Source of the DNA: Solirubrobacterales bacterium
GTDB lineage: Bacteria; Actinomycetota; Thermoleophilia; Solirubrobacterales; Solirubrobacteraceae
DNA: 38,889 bases
Reading direction: 5' to 3'
Assembly (NCBI GenBank): GCA_019247075.1
Contig: JAFAPR010000008.1
Coordinates: forward strand, 67,074 to 105,962
The notes under the pieces are model-generated. The model did no database searches and was not told the DNA's origin. It worked only from the letters and a program-made list of their open reading frames with translations. This document shows, piece after piece, positions 1 through 7,996 of this stretch (the first letter of the stretch is position 1; each line of letters opens with the position of its first letter). A program made the position numbers and the translations under genes.

Positions 1-61
1 GAAGCTGAACGGAGACGAGCGGCAGACGGCGGGAGTCGCCAGCGGGCGGGCGGGCAAGTAG
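1..61 (+). CDS. 3' end of an upstream gene (partial)
   Basis: An open frame enters from the left edge and ends at a TAG at 59-61. It encodes about 19 residues ending in ASGRAGK. The stop lies one base before the GTG of the NuoEF-like gene, so the two are probably co-transcribed. The visible tail is too short to identify. By position it could be another formate dehydrogenase subunit, but that is only inference. Confidence 0.4.
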   Translation, partial: KLNGDERQTAGVASGRAGK

Positions 62-62
62 G

Positions 63-1916
63 GTGGACGTTCGTCTCCTGGACGCCGAACCGACAACGGC
101 TGAGCGGGCGGCCGTCGACGCCTTTCTCGGTCCGCCGCTGTCGACCTGGGTCGGAGCCGATCGGGCCGATGACGGCCACGCCGCGCACGGGGGGCATTCG
201 GCTCGCGCCGAGCGCCATCAGCTGCTGCCCACCCTGCACGCGCTGCACGAGCGCGTCGGATGGATCAGCCCCGGAGCGCTCAACTACATAGCGCGCCGAC
301 TGACGATCCCGCCCGCCGACGTGTACGGCGTGACCACCTTCTACGCGCTGTTCTCGCTCGAGCCTCGCGCCCCGCGCGTGCTGCATGTCTGCAACGACGC
401 GGTGTGCCGCTGCTGCGCCGGGTCTGACTCACTCGTGGCGACGCTCGCCGAGCAGATCGGCCCGCAGGGCCAGGAGGTGGGCGGCGTCACCTGGCTCGAG
501 AGCCCCTGCCTCGGCCAGTGCGACCGCGCGCCGGCCGCGCTGGTGGTCGAGTCCGGAGAGTCGCCGCGCGAGGTCGAGCTCGCGTCGGTCACAGCCGATG
601 GATTACTCGCGGTGATGGACGGCCAGACACCGGCGCCGCCCCCGACCGCCATCCCTCCCCAGGCCGGGCAGCCGGGGCTCGCGCTTCTGAAGCGGATCGG
701 CGTGGCGGATCCCGAGAGCCTCGACGACTACCGCGCCCACGGCGGATACGAGGCGCTCAGGCGCGCGTTCGAGCTCGGCCCCGACGGCGTGATCGAGGAG
801 ATGGTCGAGTCCAAGCTGGTGGGGCGCGGGGGCGCCGCGTTTCCCACCGGGCGCAAGTGGGACGCCGTCGCGCGCCAGCCGCGCCGACCGCATTACATGA
901 TCTGCAATGCCGACGAATCAGAGCCAGGCACGTTCAAGGACCGGGCGATCATGGAGGGGGACCCCTTCTCGCTGATCGAATCGATGACGATCGCCGCTTA
1001 CGCGAGTGGGTGTGAGCGCGGCTATATCTACATTCGCGGCGAGTACCCACTGGCGCAGCGCCGGTTGGAGCGGGCGGTGGAGCAGGCGCGCGCGCGGGGC
1101 CTGCTGGGTGACGACATCCTGAGTCGCGGGGTGCGCTTCGACATCGAGCTGCGTAAGGGCGCGGGTGCGTATATCTGCGGCGAGGAGACCGCGCTGTTCG
1201 CCTCGGTCGAGGGCTACCGCGGCGAGCCACGCAACAAGCCTCCGTTCCCGGTCGATCGAGGCCTTTTCGGCAAGCCCACGGTCGTCAATAACGTCGAGAC
1301 GCTGGTCAACGTGTTGCCGATCGTGCTCAAGGGAGGCGCGGCGTTCGCGCGCATCGGCACCGAACGCTCGACCGGTCCAAAGCTGTTCTGCGTCTGTGGG
1401 GCAATGCAGCGGCCCGGGACGTACGAGGTGCCGTTCGGCACCACGCTGCGTGAGCTGCTCGAGCTGGCCGGCGGGGTGGCCGCCGGGAGCAAGCTGCGCG
1501 CCGTGCTGCTTGGCGGTGCAGCGGGGAGCTTCATCACGCCCGACGAGCTGGAACTAGCGCTCACCTTCGAGGACGCGCGCGCGGCAGGCACCACGCTCGG
1601 TTCGGGCGTCGTGCTGGCGGTCGATGAGCGCGTGGACCTGCCCGAGCTGCTGGCGGCGATCGCGGCGTTCTTTCGAGATGAGAGCTGCGGGCAGTGCGTC
1701 CCGTGCCGCGTCGGCACGGTGCGCCAGGAGGAGGCGCTTGCCAGGTTGCGTTCCGGGCGCACGCGCGGCAGCGTGCAGGACGAGCTCGCGCTGATCGCCG
1801 AGATCGGAGAGGCCATGCGGGATGCGTCAATCTGTGGCCTGGGGCAGACCGCGTCGTCCGCGATCGAGTCGGCGATGGCGCGGCTCAACGTTTTCAACCG
1901 AGGAGTTAGCGCATGA
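63..1916 (+). CDS. NuoE-NuoF fusion, NAD-linked formate dehydrogenase beta/gamma type
   Basis: The protein has 617 residues and joins two diaphorase subunits. Residues about 50-190 are NuoE-like (thioredoxin-fold, [2Fe-2S]), with Cys pairs CNDAVC and CLGQC. The rest is NuoF-like, with the FMN-site segment GRGGAAFPTGRKW and a C-terminal [4Fe-4S] site made of SCGQCVPCRVGT plus the Cys of SICGLG. Such proteins pass electrons between an Fe-S partner and NAD+ in the cytoplasm. The fused form is typical of soluble NAD-dependent formate dehydrogenases and related hydrogenases rather than of complex I, and no other nuo gene is present. The GTG start sits one base after the preceding stop. The 3' end overlaps the next gene by 4 bases (ATGA), so the two are translationally coupled. 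The formate assignment rests on that next gene. Confidence 0.88.
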   Translation: MDVRLLDAEPTTAERAAVDAFLGPPLSTWVGADRADDGHAAHGGHSARAERHQLLPTLHALHERVGWISPGALNYIARRLTIPPADVYGVTTFYALFSLEPRAPRVLHVCNDAVCRCCAGSDSLVATLAEQIGPQGQEVGGVTWLESPCLGQCDRAPAALVVESGESPREVELASVTADGLLAVMDGQTPAPPPTAIPPQAGQPGLALLKRIGVADPESLDDYRAHGGYEALRRAFELGPDGVIEEMVESKLVGRGGAAFPTGRKWDAVARQPRRPHYMICNADESEPGTFKDRAIMEGDPFSLIESMTIAAYASGCERGYIYIRGEYPLAQRRLERAVEQARARGLLGDDILSRGVRFDIELRKGAGAYICGEETALFASVEGYRGEPRNKPPFPVDRGLFGKPTVVNNVETLVNVLPIVLKGGAAFARIGTERSTGPKLFCVCGAMQRPGTYEVPFGTTLRELLELAGGVAAGSKLRAVLLGGAAGSFITPDELELALTFEDARAAGTTLGSGVVLAVDERVDLPELLAAIAAFFRDESCGQCVPCRVGTVRQEEALARLRSGRTRGSVQDELALIAEIGEAMRDASICGLGQTASSAIESAMARLNVFNRGVSA

Positions 1917-2860
1917 CCGAGCTACCGATGGCCCCCGTCAAGCCGCCGGCGCGGCTGATCTCGGTGACGATCGACGGTCAGCAGGTCGAAGTGCCGGAAG
2001 GCTCCACGATTCTGGATGCCTGCAACCAGCTGGGCATCGACACGCCCACATTGTGCTACGGCGACACGCTCGCTCCCGCCAACGCGTGTCGGATCTGCGT
2101 GGTCGAGCTGGAGGGCGCGCGTACGCTGATTCCGGCCTGCGCACGCAAGGTGGAGCCCGACATGGTGATCCACACCGACTCCGAACGTGTTCGCCACAGT
2201 CGAAAGATGGTGATCGAGTTTCTCGCCTCCTCGGTCGATCTCTCAATCACTCCGGTGGCACAGGACTACCTGCGCCGCTACGACGGCCGCCCCGAGCGCT
2301 ATGGGCCGCCCGCGCCAGCCGACCCCGAGCGCGACCACAAGCGCACCGGGCACCACGAGCCTCCGGACGGCCAAACCGCCGCCACCGTCCACTCGCCGGC
2401 GAAGCTCGACAACGACCTCTACGTCCGCGACTACTCGAAGTGCATCCTCTGTTACAAGTGCGTCGACGCGTGCGGCGAGCAGTATCAGAACACGTTCGCA
2501 ATCACCGTCGCCGGGCGCGGCTTCGATGCACGGATCTCGACCGAGTACGCCAATCCACTGCCCGAGTCAGCGTGCGTGTACTGCGGCAACTGCATCGCAG
2601 TTTGCCCGACCGGCGCGCTCATGTTCCGCTCCGAGCACGATCTGCGCGACGCCGCGGCGTGGGACGAGTCCCGTCAAACCCAGACCGATACGATCTGTCC
2701 GTACTGCGGCGTCGGATGCAACCTGACGCTCCATGTGCAGGACAACCAAATCGTCAAGGTAACCTCGCCCGACGACCACGACATCACCCGCGGCAACCTC
2801 TGCATCAAGGGCCGCTTTGGATTCCAGCACGTGAATCCCCAGCCTCGAGCCCCGCTCTAA
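1913..2860 (+). CDS. Fe-S protein equal to the N-terminal third of formate dehydrogenase alpha (truncated or split)
   Basis: The protein has 315 residues. It begins with a NuoG/FdsA-type [2Fe-2S] ferredoxin domain (Cys48, Cys59, Cys62, Cys76). Two [4Fe-4S] motifs follow (CILCYKCVDAC and CVYCGNCIAVCP), then the Fe-S domain that opens molybdopterin formate dehydrogenases (CPYCGVGC, later NLCIKGRFG). The roughly 600-residue Mo-bis-MGD catalytic part that normally follows is absent: the frame stops about 9 residues after KGRFGF. The His/Cys3 cluster site usually found after the ferredoxin domain is also missing; the equivalent region reads SSVDLS and leads into a polar linker. It overlaps the NuoEF gene by 4 bases, so it probably relays electrons to that diaphorase. 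It is either a truncated fdhA or a natural split subunit whose catalytic partner lies elsewhere. Confidence 0.8.
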   Translation: MTELPMAPVKPPARLISVTIDGQQVEVPEGSTILDACNQLGIDTPTLCYGDTLAPANACRICVVELEGARTLIPACARKVEPDMVIHTDSERVRHSRKMVIEFLASSVDLSITPVAQDYLRRYDGRPERYGPPAPADPERDHKRTGHHEPPDGQTAATVHSPAKLDNDLYVRDYSKCILCYKCVDACGEQYQNTFAITVAGRGFDARISTEYANPLPESACVYCGNCIAVCPTGALMFRSEHDLRDAAAWDESRQTQTDTICPYCGVGCNLTLHVQDNQIVKVTSPDDHDITRGNLCIKGRFGFQHVNPQPRAPL

Positions 2861-2862
2861 GG

Positions 2863-3039
2863 CGCGTGGGTCAGCTGATCCTCGACGCCGGCCACGCGTA
2901 CAAGATGCTCGGCCTTGGACCGCTTGCCGCCTCTGACATCCTGGAAGGCCCCGAGCCCCGGCTGGAGCCGTTTCGCCTTACCCGCTTCGAGACGGGCCAG
3001 CTCCAGCCGAGCTCGAGCGGCCCCTTCCCCTGGACCTAA
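2863..3039 (+). pseudogene. C-terminal remnant of a DAO-family FAD oxidoreductase
   Basis: Immediately after the truncated Fe-S gene, a different frame encodes about 58 residues containing AGHAYKMLGLGPLAA, LEPFRLTRF and a final GPFPWT. This is the usual end of sarcosine oxidase/glycine oxidase-like (DAO) flavoproteins. It aligns with the end of the SoxB-like protein in this window (AGWGTYGFKAAPIVGKTLAEL and IAPFALERF). The FAD-binding N-terminus is missing. A GTG at 2866 could start a peptide, but no function is expected. I read this as the scar of a deletion or rearrangement. A short unknown gene or an assembly join are the alternatives. Confidence 0.6.
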
Positions 3040-3047
3040 CGGGGGCA

Positions 3048-3821
3048 GTGCTCGACGAGGTCCGAGCCGTGCTGGTCGATCTCGACGGCGTGCTGTACGT
3101 CGAGGAGCGGCCGATCGCCGGCGCCGTGCAGGCAGTGCAGCGCCTCCGCGAGCGCCCTGTCGCCCTGCGGTTCGTCACCAACACGACGGCATATTCGCGG
3201 GGCCGGACGCTGGACAAGCTCTACCGCCTCGGCTTCTCGGTCGCGAGCGACGAGCTGGTGACGCCCGCGGCCCTGGCCGTCGCGCACTGCCGCGAGTGCC
3301 ACCACAGACACGTCGCGCTGATCATGAACGACGAGGTCAAGTCCGACTTCGCCGAGCTCGAGGAACGTGGCGAGGACTGCGAAGCCGTCATCGTCGGCGA
3401 TCTCGGCGAGGCGTTCGCGTACGACGTCCTCAACCATGCGTTCCGGCAGGTGATGCAAGGTGCCGAGTTGATCGCGTTACAGAAGAACCGCTACTGGATG
3501 CGCGCCGACGGTCTGTCGCTCGACGTCGGCCCGTTCGTAGCCGCGCTTGAGTTCGCCACCGGCCATGAGTCTTATGTCGTGGGCAAGCCGGCCCGCGGCT
3601 TCTTTGAGCAGGTGCTCAGCGGGCTCGGGGTCAGCGCGGCCGCGGCCGTGATGGTGGGCGACGACATCGAGTCAGACATCGGCGGAGCGCTCAACGCGGG
3701 GCTCGAAACGATCCTCGTGCGCACCGGGAAGTACGTCGAGGACCGGGTCCGCGACTCGGGGATCCAGCCGGCCGCGGTAGCCGACTCAATCGCCGACGTG
3801 CCCACGCTCCTTGGCTGCTGA
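3048..3821 (+). CDS. HAD-superfamily subclass IIA phosphatase (NagD/LHPP-like)
   Basis: The protein has 257 residues and all four HAD motifs. Motif I is VDLDGVLY near residue 10, with the nucleophile and acid/base aspartates. Motif II is VTNTT, motif III is the Lys in VGKPARGFF, and motif IV is GDDIESDIGGA. Length and the C2-type cap insertion between motifs II and III fit subclass IIA; the KNRYWM segment recalls the LHPP/TIGR01458 group of small phosphatases and inorganic pyrophosphatases. The substrate is unknown. It starts with GTG just downstream of the flavoprotein remnant. Its 3' end overlaps the 3' end of the convergent LysR gene by 36 bases. No link to the amine pathways is evident beyond position. 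Confidence 0.85.
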   Translation: MLDEVRAVLVDLDGVLYVEERPIAGAVQAVQRLRERPVALRFVTNTTAYSRGRTLDKLYRLGFSVASDELVTPAALAVAHCRECHHRHVALIMNDEVKSDFAELEERGEDCEAVIVGDLGEAFAYDVLNHAFRQVMQGAELIALQKNRYWMRADGLSLDVGPFVAALEFATGHESYVVGKPARGFFEQVLSGLGVSAAAAVMVGDDIESDIGGALNAGLETILVRTGKYVEDRVRDSGIQPAAVADSIADVPTLLGC

Positions 3822-4718
3822 GGGTCCGCTGAGGGTCAACGTGTCCCGGGCCCGGGTGTGGTCGATGAATGTGCGCGCGAGTGGGGGGGTCTCTTCGGTG
3901 CGAGTGATCGCGACAAGCTCCGAGTAAGGCGCGCCTCCGAGCGGGCGGTACGCCACGCCGTCCAGCGCGAGGCGCGCGACCGACGCGGGCGCGGGCGAGA
4001 CACCGATTCCGGCCGCCACGAGGCCTACGATCGTGAGCATCTCGGGCGCGTACTGGACGACTCGTACATGGGCGCCGGTGGCGGCGAGGCTCGAGATCAA
4101 AAGGTCGTGAAACCCTGGAGCCTGGGCACGAGGAAAGAGGACGAGGGGCTCGGCAGCCAGCCTTCTCAGAGGAACCCGACCGAGGACGGTGAGCGGATGG
4201 CCCACGGGTAACGCGGCGACCGTGTGCTCTCGCATCACGCGCTCGACCTTGAGGCGGTCGCTGGGCTCGATTGGGGGGCGGATCAGACCGACGTCGACGG
4301 CGCCCTCCGCGACGGCACGGAGCTGGTCCGTGGTTGAGCGCTCGCGCAACACGATCTCCACGTCGGGGCGGACCGCACGAAACCGCTGTACCGCGAGGGG
4401 CACGATCGAAAGGAGGGCCGACCCTACGAAGCTGATGCGCAGGCGGCCGCTCTGCCCTGCATCGATCCGGCGCGCGGTCTGCACCGCCGTGTCGACTTCG
4501 TGGAGGATCGCGCGGGCGTCGCGCAGAAACGCTTGGCCCGCCGGCGTCAGGTCGACGCGACGGCGGGTGCGGTGCAGGAGCTGGAACCCCAGCTCCTGCT
4601 CGAGCTGCCGAATCTGAAGGCTCAGCGGCGGCTGGGAGATGTGGAGCCGTGCAGCGGCGCGGCGGAAGTGAAGTTCTTCCGCGACCGCGACGAAATAGCG
4701 CAGCTGACGCAGTTCCAA
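3786..4718 (-). CDS. LysR-family transcriptional regulator
   Basis: The protein has about 310 residues. The N-terminal winged helix-turn-helix (ELRQLRYFVAVAEELHF, then AAARLHISQPPLSLQIRQLE) is classical LysR. The substrate-binding domain runs from about residue 90 to 295. The start is placed at a TTG (4718) because the family normally begins ELRQLRYF; the frame stays open further upstream, but that sequence lies over soxD and does not resemble protein. It is transcribed divergently from soxD, and the 93-base gap holds a direct repeat. By the family's usual arrangement it probably activates the sox operon in response to an operon substrate. The effector is not deducible. Confidence 0.88.
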   Translation of the reverse strand: MELRQLRYFVAVAEELHFRRAAARLHISQPPLSLQIRQLEQELGFQLLHRTRRRVDLTPAGQAFLRDARAILHEVDTAVQTARRIDAGQSGRLRISFVGSALLSIVPLAVQRFRAVRPDVEIVLRERSTTDQLRAVAEGAVDVGLIRPPIEPSDRLKVERVMREHTVAALPVGHPLTVLGRVPLRRLAAEPLVLFPRAQAPGFHDLLISSLAATGAHVRVVQYAPEMLTIVGLVAAGIGVSPAPASVARLALDGVAYRPLGGAPYSELVAITRTEETPPLARTFIDHTRARDTLTLSGPSAAKERGHVGD

Positions 4719-4811
4719 GGGATGGATTTCTGATTCGCCTAAGAAATCAATAGCACCTAAGTCGGTATTGGACAAGATCACAGTCCCGGCGTACCGTCTC
4801 TGCGAGCGACG
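4719..4811. promoter_or_regulatory. Divergent control region between lysR and soxD
   Basis: This 93-base spacer is locally AT-rich. It contains CCTAAG twice in direct orientation, at 4738-4743 and 4756-4761, 18 bases apart (nearly two helical turns), which suits a dimeric regulator. A possible forward promoter has TTGGAC at 4768-4773 and TACCGT at 4792-4797, with an 18-base spacer; the -10 box is weak. Transcription would begin only a few bases before the soxD ATG, and no clear ribosome binding site precedes it. The promoter call is an inference from spacing. Confidence 0.4.
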
Positions 4812-5093
4812 ATGTCGTTCGTACTGCGCTGTCCTAACTGCGGGCCTCGGGAGGTGACGGATTTCGGCTTCGGCGGCGAGGTGATACGCCGGCCGCGTTT
4901 CCGGCCGTCCTTTCGCGAGCTGAACTCCTACAACTACTTTCGCGTCAACGTGGCCGGCGTGCAGCGGGAGTGGTGGTTTCACCGCTCTGGCTGCCGCGCT
5001 TGGTTCATCGCCGAGCGCGACACGACCACCAACGAGGTGCTGTTCACGGCGCGCCCGCACGAGGTGGGCGCCGAGGGCAACAGGGACCAGTGA
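4812..5093 (+). CDS. soxD: Sarcosine oxidase delta subunit-like protein
   Basis: The protein has 93 residues, the normal SoxD size. It opens with CPNCG (Cys7, Cys10) and carries the family block WWFHRSGCRAWFIAERDT, whose His and Cys complete the zinc site seen in heterotetrameric sarcosine oxidases. SoxD is a small structural subunit of SoxABDG. The homologous N-methylglutamate dehydrogenase (MgdABCD) has the same subunit, so that enzyme is an alternative. It is first in a forward operon, with its stop overlapping the alpha-subunit start by 4 bases (GTGA). Confidence 0.9.
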   Translation: MSFVLRCPNCGPREVTDFGFGGEVIRRPRFRPSFRELNSYNYFRVNVAGVQREWWFHRSGCRAWFIAERDTTTNEVLFTARPHEVGAEGNRDQ

Positions 5094-7996
5094 CGCGCCT
5101 CCCCGTAAAGCCCGGTGAACGCCTCCCCGTAAAGCCCGGTGAGCGCCTCCCCGCCCAGCCCGGGGAGCGCCTCGCGCGCGACCGCGTTGTCGGCTTCACG
5201 TTCGACGGCCGGTCTGTTCAGGGGTACGAGGGCGACACCGTCGCTTCGGCGCTGTACGCCTCGGGGCAACGCACGTTCTCCCGGAGCTTCAAGTACCACC
5301 GCCGTCGCGGGCTTTTGTGCTGCGCGGGCCAGTGCCCCAACTGCATCGTCGCCGTCGATGGCGCGCCAGGAGCGCGCGCGTGCACCGAGCCCATCAGGGA
5401 AGGCATGCGAGTCGAGCACCTGAATGCCAGTCCCACGCTGGAGTTCGACGCGATGCGCGCGGTGGACGTGGTCGGCAGCTCACTGACGCCCCCGGGCTTT
5501 TATTACAAGACCTTCATCCGCCCGCGGAAGCTGTGGCCGGTCTACGAGAAGGTCCTGCGCCACGCCGCCGGTCTCGGGCGTGTCGCGCGAAGGCATACCG
5601 ATCGCGCGTGGCGGACCGAGTACCGCCGCCGCCACGCGGACGTGCTGGTGGTGGGCGGGGGGGTGTCGGGACTGCGTGCCGCGGCGTCGGCTGCCGAGCT
5701 TGGGGCCGACGTGGTGCTGGTGGACGAAGGGCCGCAGCCGGGCGGTGCGGCGGCGCAAGACGGCCGGCACTTGACGGCCGGCCCGCTCGAGGAGCAGGCG
5801 ATCGCCGCTGGGGTTGAGATCCTCACCGGCGCCACTGCCCTCGGGTACTTCGACGGGATCGTGCCGGTGTGGCAGGGCCGCACGTTGCATCAGGTGCGCG
5901 CCCAGCAGCATGTGTTCGCGACCGGCACGATCGAGCAGCCGCTGGTGTTCTCGGGCAACGACATGCCGGGCGTGATGCTTTCCGGCTGCGCGCGCCGACT
6001 GGCGGCCCTCTACGCGGTCAAGCCGGGTCACCGGGCGGTCGTAGCCACCACCTCGGACCGGGGACTCGAGGCCGCGATGTCCCTCCACGAGATCGGGGTC
6101 GAGGTCGCGGCAGTCGCGGACCTCCGTCAGCAGTCTGGGGTTGCTGCAGAAACGCTGAGGAAGCTGGGAATCGAGGTGCTCCCGGGCCACGCCGTGGTGG
6201 AAGCGCAAGGTCGCAAGGCGGTGCAGAAGGCTACCCTCGCTCCGGTCGACGCCCGCGCGCCCAGCTCCGAGCGCGCTTTTGACTGCGATCTCGTGGTGAT
6301 CTCGGGCGGCTTTGTCCCCTGCACCTCACTGCTCTGTCAGGCGGGCGCGAAAACGCGCTACGACCCCGAACGCGGGCACTTCGTGCTGGGCGAGCTGCCC
6401 GCGCATGTACATGCCGCGGGCGAGGTCGCCGGCGCAGAAGACGCCGAGAGCTCCGGGAAGCTCGCAGGTCTCGAAGCCGCGCACCTGATCGGTATGGGAG
6501 ATCTGAGTTCGCGGCAGGAGGCGGACGAGCTGCGCGCGCGCATGGCCGAACTGGCGGAGCGCTTGGCGTCGGTGCTGGCGCCCCCCGCCGTCTGTGGTGA
6601 ACGGAGCGGCAAATGCTTCGTGTGCCATTGCGAGGACGTGACCGCCAAGGACATTCGTCAGAGCATCGCCGAGGGCTACGACTCGATCGAGCTGTGCAAG
6701 CGCTACACGACGATCACGATGGGCCCCTGCCAAGGGCGGATGTGCGAGCTTCAAGCCGTCCGCTTGATGGCCCAGGAGATAGGGCGCAACCTGAGCGACG
6801 TCGGCACCACGACCGCCCGCCCGCCAGCCACACCGGTGCCGATGGGTGTGCTCGCCGGGCCCCCGTTCGAGCCCGCCAAACGGTCGGCCATCCACGGGCG
6901 CCACCGGGAGCTGCGGGCCAACGTCATGTGGGCCGGGGACTGGCGCCGCCCCTACGACTACGGCGATCCCGAGGGCGAGGTGATGGCGGTCCACCGCGCC
7001 GCGGGGCTGATCGACGTCTCGACGCTCGGCAAGTTGCTGGTGCGGGGGCCCGACGCCGGCGAGTTCCTCGATCGGCTTTACCCCAACCGGCTGTCGAATC
7101 TCAAGCCCGGGCGGATCCGCTACGGCGTGATCAACACGGACGCCGGACGGATCGTCGACGATGGCACGATCTGTCGCCTCGACGAGGAGACCTTCTATGT
7201 CACCACCACCTCGAGTGGGGCCGGCGCGGTGGAGGAATGGTTCTCCTGGTGGCTCACAGACTGGGACCTGCGCGTGTACATGACGGATGTGACCCAGGGG
7301 CTTGCCGCGGTCAACCTCGCGGGTCCGCGCGTGCGCGAGATCATGGCCGAGGTCACCGATCTCGACTGCTCAAACGAAGCGTTTGCCTACCTCGACGGAA
7401 AGCGCGCGCTGGTCGCCGGCGTCGGTTGTCTGATCCTGAGGATCGGCTTCGTGGGCGAGCTCGGCTATGAGATCCATTGCCCCGCCGCCCACGGCGAGCA
7501 TCTGTGGGACGCGCTGCTCGAGGCGGGCGCCCCGTTTGGGATCCGTCCCTTTGGCCTCGAGCCCCAGCGGGTCTTGCGGCTGCAGAAGATGCACATCCTG
7601 GTGGGCCAGGACACGGACTCCGAGTCGACCCCGTTCGCCGCGGCCATGCCGTGGATCGTCAAGCTCGACAAGGAGGAGGACTTCATCGGCCGCTGGGCGC
7701 TCGAGCGCTACTCGAGCGACACGCCCGCGACCACGCTCGTCGGGTTCACGCTGGCTGACGGGCAGGCGCCAACCGAAGGGGCGGTGGTTCTGGACGGAGC
7801 GCACGCACCGATCGGCCAGGTTACGAGCTCACGCTTCTCACCGGTGCTCGGGCGGGTGATCGGGATGGCCTGGGTGCCCGCGGGCCTCGCTTCAGACGGC
7901 GAGAGGGTCACGATTGCGGATCAGGACCGCACGCTTCGGGCCGAGGTGAGGACCAAGCCGTTCTACGACCCCGAAGGCGAGGTGCTGCGCTCGTGA
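5090..7996 (+). CDS. soxA: Sarcosine oxidase alpha subunit-like, Fe-S-retaining form
   Basis: The protein has 968 residues from a GTG that overlaps the soxD stop. An octapeptide repeat fills residues 3-26. Then come a Fer2_4 domain (Cys77, Cys82, Cys85, Cys98, a full [2Fe-2S] pattern), a dinucleotide-binding domain (VVGGGVSGL near residue 185), a BFD-like domain (Cys512, Cys514, Cys547, Cys552), and a GcvT-type folate-binding region with its C-terminal barrel from about residue 590. In sarcosine oxidase the GcvT part accepts the oxidised methyl group on tetrahydrofolate to give 5,10-methylene-THF. As I recall, classical SoxA has lost both sets of cysteines; here all are present, as in HcnAB or hydroxyproline dehydrogenase subunits. 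This suggests electrons may leave through Fe-S clusters instead of going to O2. Substrate may be sarcosine, N-methylglutamate or another N-methyl amino acid. Confidence 0.9.
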   Translation: MTRLPVKPGERLPVKPGERLPAQPGERLARDRVVGFTFDGRSVQGYEGDTVASALYASGQRTFSRSFKYHRRRGLLCCAGQCPNCIVAVDGAPGARACTEPIREGMRVEHLNASPTLEFDAMRAVDVVGSSLTPPGFYYKTFIRPRKLWPVYEKVLRHAAGLGRVARRHTDRAWRTEYRRRHADVLVVGGGVSGLRAAASAAELGADVVLVDEGPQPGGAAAQDGRHLTAGPLEEQAIAAGVEILTGATALGYFDGIVPVWQGRTLHQVRAQQHVFATGTIEQPLVFSGNDMPGVMLSGCARRLAALYAVKPGHRAVVATTSDRGLEAAMSLHEIGVEVAAVADLRQQSGVAAETLRKLGIEVLPGHAVVEAQGRKAVQKATLAPVDARAPSSERAFDCDLVVISGGFVPCTSLLCQAGAKTRYDPERGHFVLGELPAHVHAAGEVAGAEDAESSGKLAGLEAAHLIGMGDLSSRQEADELRARMAELAERLASVLAPPAVCGERSGKCFVCHCEDVTAKDIRQSIAEGYDSIELCKRYTTITMGPCQGRMCELQAVRLMAQEIGRNLSDVGTTTARPPATPVPMGVLAGPPFEPAKRSAIHGRHRELRANVMWAGDWRRPYDYGDPEGEVMAVHRAAGLIDVSTLGKLLVRGPDAGEFLDRLYPNRLSNLKPGRIRYGVINTDAGRIVDDGTICRLDEETFYVTTTSSGAGAVEEWFSWWLTDWDLRVYMTDVTQGLAAVNLAGPRVREIMAEVTDLDCSNEAFAYLDGKRALVAGVGCLILRIGFVGELGYEIHCPAAHGEHLWDALLEAGAPFGIRPFGLEPQRVLRLQKMHILVGQDTDSESTPFAAAMPWIVKLDKEEDFIGRWALERYSSDTPATTLVGFTLADGQAPTEGAVVLDGAHAPIGQVTSSRFSPVLGRVIGMAWVPAGLASDGERVTIADQDRTLRAEVRTKPFYDPEGEVLRS
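5096..5167 (+). repeat. Three tandem 24-base units inside soxA
   Basis: Three in-frame 24-base units (5096-5119, 5120-5143, 5144-5167) encode RLPVKPGE, RLPVKPGE and RLPAQPGE, followed by a partial RLA. Units 1 and 2 differ by one base at the end (GAA/GAG); unit 3 is more diverged. The repeat extends the N-terminus ahead of the Fer2 domain and could change copy number by slippage. Confidence 0.9.

Noticed and set aside
1-2860. Complex I (nuo) operon
   Set aside because: The NuoE-NuoF fusion and a ferredoxin-plus-formate-dehydrogenase Fe-S domain without any other nuo gene point to a soluble NAD-linked dehydrogenase.
4719-5060. Longer LysR protein starting near 5060 on the reverse strand
   Set aside because: The extra sequence covers soxD and part of soxA and does not resemble protein; LysR proteins begin at ELRQLRYF.
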